From contig NC_051104.1 in the NCBI RefSeq assembly GCF_901709675.1, forward strand, positions 2,454,501 through 2,518,500: 64,000 nucleotides of DNA. The letters run 5' to 3'. The DNA comes from Syngnathus acus (Eukaryota > Chordata > Actinopteri > Syngnathiformes > Syngnathidae). Made by a program: the position numbers and the translations under genes. Positions within the stretch are counted from its first letter, which is position 1. Every line of letters starts with the position of its first letter. Below, piece by piece: positions 45,710 through 57,629 of this stretch. The notes below the pieces were generated by a model. The model was not told the DNA's origin and made no database searches. It saw only the letters and a list, made by a program, of their open reading frames with translations.

Positions 45710-48198
45710 ATGGCGACTAACTTCAGAATCAGCGTGGCTGCATGTAAGTTATTCGGATGTTGTTGTTTTTTTAAATATTATTCCCATGTTTCTACAGCAA
45801 AAACATGCTGTACCCTACTTGTAGTGCTGTCACTTGGTCGATTTTTGTTTATTTGCAATTACAGTGATCCCTCGCTACTTCGCGTTTCGTTTATCGCGGC
45901 TTCACTACATCGCGGATTTTTTTTTTTCCATATTAAAAAACATTTAAAAGTCAAAATAAAACTTCTAAATTAAGGAAACATGTGTCTAACCTTTAGGACA
46001 ATGTAGTATTGCTCTAAATGTTCGTTTACATTCCTTTAGAAGTCCGTTTTTGCGTGTTAGCACGATCGCGAATTGGCATCTTTCTGCTAACTGACCATAT
46101 TTCGCGGATTTCACTTATCGCGGGTGGTTTTTGGAACCAATTATCCACGATAAACGAGGCATTACTGTACTTTACTTTGTGTTGCAAGCATAAAATTCAC
46201 TTTTGATTGCTCTTCGTGAGCGTTTCCATCTTCATTTTGATAATATAGCTTGCAGCTGATCATTGAATGAAAGGTGCCGCGAGTGAGTTGCCAATTGTCA
46301 AGGTGTTGATGTCAGCAGGGGTGCTGGCGCTTTGCATGTGCGTGGCACCGCTGCGAACCCCTTCGGGCACCACGCCCAACATCAAACACATCGTGATGGG
46401 CAGGTGCTTCAACTACATCACGCTCGTCAACCCCGGCATCAGGTAAGCCGACCTGCAGCATCCAAAGCGTCTCACAGTTCGACCGACTGAAATTTGCATG
46501 AGAACTGATTGGTGCCAATTTGCGTGCGCTCGCAGGTCGGACTGCGAGGAGATCTGGCAAGCGTTCGAGGAGGCGGTATTGGGGCAGACGTCGTGCGATG
46601 TAGCCGCCGAGCGCTACCGCCGCATGTTTCGAGCCATGCCGCAAATGGGGGCCTGCGACCGGGTAACAAGAGTTTGATGCTCCGCGTACTTTTGTCAGGT
46701 TACGCACCTATAATCGCCATTTTGTGGCCTCCTGTAATTTTGTTAAACAGAGTTGGGTAGGTTCATTAAGGCAAAAGTAGTGCTTTGCCGCCATCTTACT
46801 GCATGAACAGCATCTATATTGAAGCAAGTTGAGGAGAATGTCAAAGTAATGTTTACTAATGTTGACAAATGTTTTCTTTTTTTTAATTCAGTTCCTGTTG
46901 TGGAGCAAGACGAGGATGCTGATTCAGGACTACACGGCAGTGGCGCGTGACCTGTGGACGCTGGAGGACACGCTAGCGGGCTACATGTTCAACGACCTCG
47001 TCTGGTGCGGCCAGCGGGAAGACTCGGGTACGCCGCTTCCTGTCAAGTGGTCGCCACGCAGGCAATCGCCACACCGCACCGTCTCACCGCCATCTCTTTC
47101 AGATTTCGATTTCGGATCGTGTCCCGAGTGGTCGGCGTGTTTGCATCATCCCGTGAACTCCTTGTGGAGGCAAGCCTCCAAAAATGTGAGTTTGGCATCA
47201 GCAAGCATGTGATGTCCTAGAAAAAAATATACATTTTAATTGGATTTTTGGGGGCATCGTTTACTTTTTGGCTGTAATCTTGGAAAATAACCAACAATTT
47301 GTCTGTCCTTTTTTTTTCAGAGAATGAAGTGGTGTTTTAAAAACATTTTTAAAAAAAGCTGTTTTGGGGAGAAGAATTTGAATGATTATTTTTTAGGGGA
47401 TTTTTGTGCATCTTTACTTTTGCAGAAGACACGTGGTCATAAAAATGTCAACATGAATCATTTTCTTTCTAAGAAGAGGGTTAGGTCAAAAGCTTATAAA
47501 TGTCAGAAAGTTGCGAGAACAGTCATGCTTTCTTCGTGTGATTTCTTTCCTGAGAAAAGATTGAAAGGTCTTATTTTTCCTAAGAATCTTTGTGCTTTTC
47601 TTGTGATGTTTGTCAGTTTGCTGAGATGGCGTGCGGCAACGTCACCGTGCTGCTGAATGGCTCCATTGAGAAGGCCTTCAACAGGGAGAGGTCCCCTCAT
47701 TTGCGCTACCTTCCAACTCTAGCGTGACTCCCGCTTAATTTCCAAGTTGTCCTTGTTTCCCTTTTGCCATGCAGCATGTTCGGAAGCGTGGAGCTGGACA
47801 GTCTGAATCCACTGTGGGTCCGCTATGTCAACATCAAGGTGGTCACCAATCTGGACGGCCCCTTTATGTGAGCACATTCAAATTGTGTTGTGATTTTCGA
47901 ACATACACAAAAAAAAAAACACGGTTGGTGTCGCAATACTCACAGGCTTCGATTTTTCCTCCCGTAGAGAATCCTGCACAAAGGGCTCCGTCGTTGACTT
48001 GAGCCACATCCTGGAGGCCCGCGGATTCCGCTGGACATGCTCCGATAACGACCGGTGAGCCACCATCGTCTCACTCTCGTCTTTTCACGGCCTAACTTGG
48101 GAAAATGCCTCCGCAGCATTCTGACCATCCTCCAATGCGTCCGCGAGCCGGACCACTCGGCGTGCCGGACCCGCGCCAACAGCCAGGCAGTCAAGTGA
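45710..48198 (+). CDS. CD38/BST1-family ADP-ribosyl cyclase (complete, 9 coding exons)
   Basis: Converts NAD to cyclic ADP-ribose, a calcium-mobilising messenger, and hydrolyses NAD. Exons: 45710-45743, 46319-46442, 46536-46662, 46892-47027, 47103-47185, 47617-47690, 47775-47867, 47968-48054 and 48117-48198; 279 residues in frame. The catalytic set is complete: Trp99 (F-L-L-W-S-K), Glu120 (T-L-E-D-T-L), Trp162 (N-S-L-W) and Glu199 (F-G-S-V-E). These match human CD38 Trp125, Glu146, Trp189 and Glu226 with nearly identical spacing. Cysteines of the fold are present (C-P-E-W-S-A-C, A-C-G, W-T-C-S, L-Q-C-V). The N-terminus has one hydrophobic segment (about residues 8-23), split by intron 1; there is no hydrophobic C-terminal tail for a GPI anchor. 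It is thus a type II membrane protein like CD38, or secreted. Intron 1 carries a MITE. The first exon is the least certain part. Confidence 0.9.
45862..46167 (+). mobile_element. TA-flanked MITE, copy 2 (intron 1 of the cyclase gene)
   Basis: A 306-bp element from CAGTGATCCCTCGCTACTTC to ACGAGGCATTACTG, flanked by TA on both sides. Its interior matches copies 1 and 3 (CATGTGTCTAACCTTTAGG, GTTCGTTTACATTCCTTTAG). It lacks a short internal piece present in copy 3 (around CTCGTTAGCCTGCCCAGTAC). Confidence 0.88.
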
Positions 48199-48295
48199 CA
48201 TATTTTGCTGTCCCGAGACAAACTTTGTGAAAGAGAATCATATTCTGACAATCATAGTCAAGTGTTTTTCATGTCTTTTTATATAAAGATTTCAA

Positions 48296-48301
48296 AATAA
48301 A
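48296..48301 (+). other. Poly(A) signal of the cyclase gene
   Basis: AATAAA about 98 bp after the stop codon of the cyclase gene. Confidence 0.7.
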
Positions 48302-48890
48302 GCTGAATTTTTACAAAATGTTTCTTTTTAAATCTTAGGAAAGATAAATGTATGCTTTTTTTTTAATGACGTGAAAAGTGTCACATTTTGACAAGGATAT
48401 CGGTATTTAAAAAGATTGTTGGAATACAGAAGAATTTTTGTAGTTTTAGTACACTGTACCAACAAATGCACGTCAGGTGCAGTTCTTATTTTCGTCCACT
48501 CGAGGTCACTGTGTGTCTTTAAAAGGCAGCCTGGCAAAAAGTGTCCCACTGTAGATAGCACTTGAGTTGAAGGTAACAGATTTACCTTTTAATCTCTTCC
48601 AAAAAAAAGAAAAAAATGTTTGCATAGTGAAATAAACATTCAGATATTCAGTAAAATGTAGCTCAAACTCGTGGTAGATTTGTAAAAACTATACAGTATA
48701 TAAAAAAAAAAAATATTGTCCTTCCTTTGGCTGCTGCTGTATTGCACTCAAGGCGTCCCTTTTTTGTGTGGACCAGAACCTGCGTGGTGTCCGGCCTAGC
48801 TGCCGCCCTCACCTGTCCTGCCTTCGCTGCTACGAGATCACCGCTGAAACACAAAAATAATATTAATAAGAAAAATAAAAGCCACATTTG
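48302..48890. other. Non-coding gap between convergent cyclase and colec12 genes
   Basis: AT-rich, with short A and T runs. It should contain the 3' UTR of colec12 (minus strand). No clear AATAAA is visible on the minus strand close to the colec12 stop; ATTAAA variants occur farther out (plus-strand TTTAAT near 48,362 and 48,587). Confidence 0.5.
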
Positions 48891-51800
48891 TCAAGAGGAA
48901 TTGGTGGCCGTACGTGTATCCGTGTGTGGCTTCTGGCAAATGTAGCTAATGAGGTCTTCACAGGAGAAATCGTTCCACAGGCCGTTGTGAGTGAGGCCGG
49001 CGCAGTTCTCACCGCTCTCGTGGCCGTGGCCCCAGTTGTCGGGCTGACCGGGCTTCCACTTCCTGCAGGGGGCGCACAACATCAAAACGCAAACACACTG
49101 CGGTCAGAGACAGTCGAGCTGCGTCCATTGCTGGGTTCCGTTCTGTCCAGAAGTGAAATCCTCGAGTACTGACGTGAAAGCCGGGTGGCTCCCGTCCAGC
49201 CAGCGCCACACGTTCTCCTCCGCCCGATCCGTCAGGCCGATCCAGAAGTAGCCCTTGCCGCTCGTCTGCTTCTGCAGCCATTCCTGAAGACAAGACAAAT
49301 ATATATTTTACTATTTTTTTTATTTGTTTTCTTTGAACAATGCTCTTTTTTTTCCAAGACTGAACGGAGCTCACCTGTTCATCCGCGTCGTGGATAATCA
49401 CCAACGACGCCGAGCTTCGTTGGCAAGCGGTCATTGCGTCATCGAAGCTGTGCAAGTATTTGGAGAATGTGTAGCACTTGTGCCTGTAGTGAAGCCACTC
49501 GGGTGGACAACCTGAAGAACAATCAATCATATCTTCGCATCGTTGACAGTCGCAGATGCTGACTGCGGTCATACCTGAGGCCCCTGCTGCCGGAGCGAGC
49601 GCCTCATCTTGGAGCGACACTGGGCTTACGGGGATGGAAACTCCCGGTGGTCCAGGTGGCCCCGCAGGCCCCACTGGTCCTTGGAGTCCCCTGGGCCCCT
49701 GTTCTCCAGCGGGGCCTATCGGACCCCGGATGCCCGGGGGCCCCTGCGCCCCCTGAGGACCAGGCTGGCCGTCTCTACCGGGCAGGCCAGCGGTGCCCGG
49801 CTCGCCTTTACCTCCAGAAGGTCCAGCCCGTCCACCGGATCCCCTGGGGCCCTTGGACCCTGGGTTGCCTGGGACGCCCGGAATGCCCCTTATGCCCGGA
49901 AGACCCGGCGGGCCCGGAATACCTTGCTCTCCTCTTGTCCCTCGTAACCCAGCGACACCTTTGTCCCCTTTCTCACCCTTCTGGCCTGATTGACCAATTG
50001 GTCCTGGAGGTCCTTTGTCCCCTCGTGGCCCTTTGGGACCAGGAGGACCTGAAAAAGAAATGCAGTCTTAGGAAAGGAACATCAAGTCCCAGTTTGGCTG
50101 GAGCCGATCGTACCTTGTAGTATGGTGAAGTTAGTGATCAGTTGGGAGTGCTTGGTGTCCACCAGCTTCATCTCCTCCATGATGATAGAGAGGCTGGTGA
50201 CCTCTTTATCCAAGCGTGCCGCCAGGTCCTCCTGCTGGGATCGCAGTCCGGCCGCATCCACCCTCATGTCGACCACGCTGCCGTTGAGGCCGACGAGTAA
50301 GTCCGAGTGGCGAGCGACCGTCTCGGAGCACCTGCGCAGGGCGTTGAGGTTGAGGTTGATGGCGCCCAGGAGCTGCGTGGTGAAACTGACGTTGCCCGTC
50401 ACGCGGTCCAGACCCTCCTCCGATTGGTCCAGCCGCACCTCCAAACGCTCCAACTTGGATGAGGTGAGATTGCTGAAGTCCCTATGCTGGTCCAGGATCT
50501 GCTTCAGGGACTGGTCATGGACGTCGGCCAAGCTGCTGGTGTTCTGCAGTTGGCCAGACACCGAGGCCAGCTGGGACGCCACCTCCTCCAAGCTGTCGTT
50601 GTTGGCTTTGGACAGCACCGAGGCGTTCGTTGCCAGAACCTGCAGGTTGTACACTTTAACCCGAAGCCACTCGGTGTCGCTGAGCGTCTGTCTGGCGGTC
50701 TGCTCCAGACTTTGAAAGTCGCTGCGGACTTTCTGGACGTTCTGCCCGGTGTCATCCACGGAGCGGTGCAGAGCCTCGATGAGGCCGCGCTGCTGCGCCT
50801 GCGTCAGGTTCAGCCCGCCGATGGTCAGCAAGACCTGGTTCTGGAGCTTGGCTTGCCGTTGGAGCTCCCTCTGCAGCCGGCCCGTGTCATCACGCAGACC
50901 CCCGAGGACGCCGCTGTAGGAGTGCAGGGTGCCGTTGACGAAGCGCAGGGCGGCCTCGTTGCCGTCCAGCAGAGCCCGCACGGAGGCCTGGCTGCTCTGG
51001 ATTACTGAGCCCAAGTTTTGCAGCTGGCTCAGTTTGAACTGGTCGCTGTGGAGATGCTCCTCCATGGCCGACAGCTGCCTCTGGAGCGCCGACACCTTAC
51101 TCTTGAAGGCATGGATCGCCGTAGTGGCGTTCTCCGACTTTTCTCCACTCTGATCATCTGAAGAGGGTTCTTCTATCAGAAATTTGCCTCCTTGCAAAAT
51201 CTTTACGATACACACTGATGATTAGCACTTACCGAGCTTTTTCAAGTCAGTTTCCACGGCAATAATCTTCCCGCCATAATTGGCGATGCCTTCCGAAACG
51301 CTGTCCACTCTTTGCACCACTGCCCCAAAAGACAAGTCAAAGGTGAGCGCGGCCGGGGCCTCGGTGTACTTTCGTCGAGACATCAGTTATGAAAAAGGAT
51401 CAGCGGAGACCCAAGCAACTTTGGAGCAAATCTCTGCGCATTTCTCGTAGACATGCAATAACGGTGCAAGTGATTAGTCCAAGTCCCAGGATTAAGTCAA
51501 GCAAAGTAAATAACATCAGGTTTAATGAGGTTTACTTTTGTAAAGAGATACAAAGATGGCCTGGGGGGGGGTCGGTGACAGAGACGGAGGATGGAGGACC
51601 TTTCCCCAAGACAGGAGGTGACCTGCCAGGAGGAGTCTTTAGTAAACAAGGGGGGCAGGGGATCAAAGACAAGCCAGGGGGAGGCCTTTTCACGCCCCCA
51701 CAGGCGACACGGGCGTTCATTTCCTCTGGAATGCGTCTGGGATTGCAACGAGGCAGCCCGCTGCCAGCGCCAACCTCGCCGGGAGGCCGTGCTCTTAAAA

Positions 51801-54800
51801 CCGGGGACCACTTTGGGTCTCTTTGCTCTGATGACGGGAGATGGGCGCTTGCCAAACAGGACCAGACAGGAGATTAGCCTGGGAAATCCGGCTAGTTAGC
51901 TTAGCTTCTCTCTACCGTTGCGGCTGATGGGATCCCACCAAAAAAACAATTCCTCAAATCAAAAGGTGAAACGAGGTAAAAACCTGACCCCTCTGCCACT
52001 TTCATTTCCGAACCAGAACCGATTGGGCCACAAGGCAGGCTGACCTTATTTAGCCTTTGCTTGTGTCAATCCGGTCAGAGAGAGGTCACCTAGCGAGAAG
52101 CATGGTGGATCTTGCTACGCGAGCATCCGGACTCGCGTCGGCCGAGCCGAGGTTCCCTTGACGGTTTTGCTCCGGTGCCAGTAAAAACCCAAATTGGCCC
52201 GAGTTGCACTGCCTTCGCTCACGGCCCATCTGGGATGGATTAGCTCGGCATGAAAGCGTGCAGCAGAGAGCGTGAGGGTGACACGGAGACGTAAAGATAA
52301 CCCCCTGAACATATTAACCTAACTTCACCATCTGAAAAAAAACATACAAGGGGCGGGGCAGATGCATATGGTAATGTTTATGACAATTATGGTCGGGGCA
52401 TTCAGAGTCCAGTTCCCTGAAAGGTCAAACCCGGCCTCGCAACAATTTGGTGGATTCAAAGGACACAAGGCAGGCGTGCTCGATCCGCTTTAACTTCTCT
52501 TCCTGGTACCGAAGCAAATGAAATGTGTTTATTAGGAAGCTTTTGGAAGGTTGGCTTTTGTTCCCTTTGTACCGGGCCAAGACTGCTGACTCCAGCTTGA
52601 CTTTTTACCGCACAGCGATAAGTTTCCCCACCGCTGTTTCACTGTCTTTCAACGAAGCTCAAGAAACATCGCCAGCGATGGACAAGAATTCTTCTTTAAA
52701 AAACGGCGATCCAATTTCAAGTGAAACATTCTGGATCTTACCTTTATATCCGAGAACGGCGACGGCCACGGTGAGGAGGGTGCACAGCACGTAGAGCAAG
52801 GCTATGGAGGTCTTCAGTGCCCATTCCTTCTTACACTTGGTGCACTGGGTGCCCTCCTGGATGGCTGTCGGGGGAGGGGCAGGGGAAGGGGGGGGGGGGG
52901 AATGCAATTCATTACATTGTGCTTTTACACAAAGACAAGCAAAGCCCAAAAGCAGCCACGAGCTTTGTGTCATGAGCACGACTCCCACATCTGGACATAC
53001 GAGGGCCTGGGGTCTACATGAAACGGTTCCCCTTTGCCCCCCCCCCCCCTCCCGGGCGGCGAAGGGGCAAGGGGACACCAAAACAAACTCCTCCCCCGCA
53101 AAGCTGTTTACACAAATGCTGTTTTTTTCCCCCCGTGTGCAGCGCCAGTAAAAAGATTTCAAAAAATGTTGGCGGGGTTTCAGGGCCAAGGAGTTGCACC
53201 GCTAGGGGGCGACCACGAGTCTTAACTTCCTGCTTCACCTTTAAGCGCAGGAGGAGCAATTTATTCATTTCAAACGTTTATTTACCGGCAATAGCTGTCA
53301 GGGTTTCCGCGGTAATAAAAGCGATGAGGTCACAAGCGCCGGGCCTCCCTTATAACGCCCTCAACAGACATGCAGGAGCCGGATCGAGTCGTAAAGGACA
53401 AATCAATGAATTAAGGCCAGCATGACAATGAAAAGTAATTGAATTAGCGAGTAAACGTCCAGTCCGACTTTATGCAACCTCAGACCTCAACGTGGGGGGA
53501 TTGCGCAACATTTGGCAAGTTTGTGAGGCCCCCATGATGACTCATACACATTTTGGTTTTCTGCCTGCGCTGCCTCACAATGGCATGTCAGTTTTGTGTG
53601 TGCGCGCATCGACTCGCACGGTTGACTTTCGGTGACCTCGCAGGGTGGCCTCGCTCCAAAAACAAACTCCAAATAAAGACAGCTTCCACGTATGTAGAAT
53701 TGGCCACAACCGGGATTCCCAAACTGGTGGACTAGTGGTTTGCATTTTTGCTTCTCAGTTCTGACGCTCTGGTCAGAACTTGCTGAATGGAGTTGATCAT
53801 TTCTTTCTACCTGCCAATGACGCAATGAGAGGAAACGTGGAATTAGGGTCCAAATTCCTCCAAGTTCATGGGAGGGCTCTGGGGTCTTAGTAAAAAAAAA
53901 AAAAAGTGTGGCTTCGTTTTTATGAAGCTTGATGGAAACCAAACGCTTGCATCAAGTGGGCTTGCGGTTGCGAGTGAGCGTCAAAAAAACGACTGCCAGA
54001 GAACGCCGATTTTTATATATTTTTTTAAATCTCTGGAAGGTAAGAAATAGAACACTGTGATGGATGAGCTGTTGAAGCCTGTTACAGTCATCAAGACGAG
54101 ATTCGCCAAGATTGTGACATCATCCAGTTAAGGAACGAGGAAGACGAGTACAAGGTCTTTTGGACAAGCTGTGTCAAAAAATGCAGTTAGAGCAGCAGAA
54201 TGTTGACACAAAATGCCACAAAAAAATATCAATCAATAAAAAGTTAGTAAGCATCCCAGCAGCATCCAACACTCCCTCGCTCCATTTTCAGTCCGCCACC
54301 TCCCTCAAGCCAGGAGGCCTCGCTGGGCTCTGCAAAGATTTCGAAAGACAAACAAGTCGACTTTCCAAAAAACTACATCAACAGCGGAGTTGGGATCGGG
54401 AAGCGGAGGGGATTTGGGGGGCCCGCCGAGTGACTCGGGCTTCGGTTACAAAGCAAAACATAGCAGTTGAAACACTCCGAGGCTCGTGTGTGTGCGTGTG
54501 TGTGTGTGTGTGTGTGTGGCCTACTGGCTGAAAAGCGCCTCATTAGCATCTAGAAAACGACAACACAGAACGCAATGCGATACCGGCAAAACGAGGTCAG
54601 CATAAAAAGCCGACTCGGGATGATTTAATCGACTAAAAACAACATAATTCAAAAGCTGCTGTTCTTCTCGCGGCTTCCACTCTTTAACTTTGAGGTACAA
54701 AAGCCTGGAAAACATCTTTGTGGTCCAAAAGGCAACTTAGACCATCTCGAAGGCAACGGTCCCAATCGAAAAAAAGTGAAAAATGTCCCGATGCAGCCAA

Positions 54801-57562
54801 AGCCGAGGCAAGTGCTTCAAAGTCAAATAAACAGCTTCATGTCGCTAAGATGGAATCAAATAAATAACATGGTCGCTCTGATGAGCAGCTGGGATAATAA
54901 AGGACGACCTCCTCCCCAGGAAAAAGCCAAATTCGCGGCATGGCTTGGCTGATGGAAACATTTTGTTCTTCTGATCAAGTTCAGCTTCTTGAATCACCAA
55001 GGGACTTTACATTAAAGAAAAAAAAAAAACCTACCCGTTTCTCTCGGCCTTCGAAATGCTAAACGCAAGCTACCTCCGTGTCCAAAAACAGAGTCCAGCA
55101 TGGAACAATTTTCTATTCAAGATACGGAGTTCAAATAGCTGACTCATCTCGATTTTTCATGTTCTTCCAAGCGAATGTAAACATGCCAAGCTACAGTTCC
55201 TCTCCTGCTGCGGAATCCAGGAAGTCATAAAAGAATCACGCAGAGTTGAGTAACTCGGATGTGACCGAGCGAAAAAGTTTATATTCGGCTCTTGTCGTCC
55301 ACTCAAGACAAGAAGATGAGGTCAAATGATAAGTGAGAATTCACGGCCGTGTGGAGTAGCAGAAAAGACCGGCCAAAGTGTTTAGAGCAGACGGTGGCAT
55401 CATTACGGATGTCTCACCGACGACAACTCGGACCCAGCGCGGAACCTTCAATGACATGGCCAAGCTTCCAAAAGCAACACGAGCGACCGGCCGGGCGACG
55501 ATGGAAAAGTTAAGAGGCATCGTGGGTGCCTTCTGGGTGGCCTGGCATGTCTGCGGTCTGGGAGTCAACGAGGGGGCGGGGCCTTCCCGATCGGAACCAC
55601 GGCAGGCGAGCTGGAACTGTGCGGCGCCACCTTGAAGAGCACGAGCATGTCGGATGAACCCACACCAGAACACTCAGGACAGAACTTTTCAGCTTCCAAA
55701 CCAGCGTTGATTTTGGCCTGGCAATTTTTGTAGTAAAATGAAAACGAATCCCCAAATCCATTGTTAAAGTGCGTCTGTGTGTTCTGCTGCTGGGAAGCCA
55801 TTTTAGTGCTCGCAAATATAAAGCCATTACGTCAGGTGAGGCACCGAGTACGAGTCCTAGCTTGCCAACACTTTTATCGCATTTCCATAGGAGACGCTAA
55901 AAGAACACAGGTGCCTCGGATTGTTTCCCGCTGTACCAGATCGATGAGTCAGACCCTGGAAGGGATAAAAAAAAAAAAAAAACAACGGCTCCCCTGACAT
56001 CTGCATGCGGGTCACGTCAAGGACAGCGAGGTCGTTACAATGCGAGTCGCAGAGACGGAGGCCCGGTGGGTCGGGAGAGCTCGTGAGTGCTGCTTTTCAT
56101 CAGTCGCAAAAGAAAATATGAAAGAAGAGGAAGGCCACACGGGAAACAATTGACTCATCTGGTTTTTGCCTTCTTTGCCGACTGACAGACTACGGTTTTA
56201 TCTCAGGTTTCTTCCTGTTTCTTCCTTCCCGGGTGTCTCGCTCCAGCTGACTCTTTTAACGTCCAATCTCTAATCTTGTCAGCCTGGAGCTGATGGCTCC
56301 ACTTCCTCCGACAGCGGCTGCATCTCTTCCAGCTTCCCCCACTTGACTCCCTTCCCGTCTCCCCGGGATGAAATATCGCCTCGTCGGCTTCCCGTCTCGC
56401 CTCCCCGCCGCCGGGCTGTACATCATCTCATTTTTTGTTTACACACATTCACACCCAAATATGACATACGAGACATGCGGCTGACGTTGAACAGGATTTG
56501 TTTCTGCTCTCTCGTTTCTGTTTTTTTTTTTTTTTTCCGCTGTCCGGCGAGTACGGCAACGGGAAAGTCTGACAGTGAACGAGTTAAAGCGTTCAAATGT
56601 ATAAACAACCGCGAGGCAGAACTAAAGAAGACCACAACAAAACACTGTATGTTAGAAAAGACAACCACAAAACCACTGCAGAGAGAATCCCAAATTCCTG
56701 GCACGCCATCAAACACGGCTGAGCATCACATGATCGCCTGTGTTAAACTCATCATGCTGCTGAGTGATGGGAACAACACGACAGAATGTTTGGATGGACG
56801 AGTTGTTGCGTTTTAGGGGTCGGCAAGAATAAAATGATTTTTGACGTGCGAATATCCGTGCTATAGAACCCGATGGGCTTCGTAGCATCAATGTTTGCTG
56901 TTGAGTAATACTCTTATTATATATTGTTTCTATTTTATTTTGTACAGTAATCCCTCGCTACTTCGCGTTTCATTTATCGCGGCTTCACTACATCGCGGAT
57001 TTTTTTTCCAAATTAAAAAAAACATTTAAAAATCAAAATAAAACTTCTAAATTGAGGAAACATGTGTCTAACCTTTAGGACAATGTAGTATTGCTCCAAA
57101 TGTTCGTTTACGTTCCTTTAGAAGTCCGTTTTCGCGCGTTAGCACGATCGCGAATTAGCATCTTTCCGCTAACTCGTTAGCCTGCCCAGTACTTCTTGTT
57201 GGTGACCGTACTTCACGGATTTCACTTATCGCGGGTGGTTTTTGGAACCGCGATAAACGAGGGATTACTGTATTTATTATTTCTTAGTACGACAGAAAAT
57301 GTTGATTGATCGTCTAAGTGGGCGTGGCTTAATAAGAAGCCCTCTTCTTCCACGCAGTTGCAGTGAGTGGTGTGTTAACATTTTCATTTCCAAATGGCTG
57401 AGCAGGTTGAGCGTGCGACGTATATGAAAAGGCTCAGTCAGGTGGAGAGCGTTCGTTTTACCTCAACGACGCCCCCTGCAGAGAATAACAAACACATTTG
57501 GACCTTGAGTACCATGGCAGCCGTCCAGGCCTGCCAGATGATTTCACTCAGTGCACGTACAG

Positions 57563-57629
<67 letters not shown>

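Noticed and set aside
49512-49574. Treating the colec12 collagen and lectin exons as one continuous exon
   Set aside because: Good GT donor and polypyrimidine-AG acceptor flank the 63 bp, and splicing gives the family-typical G-C-P-P-x-W start of the lectin domain. Kept as an optional retained intron.
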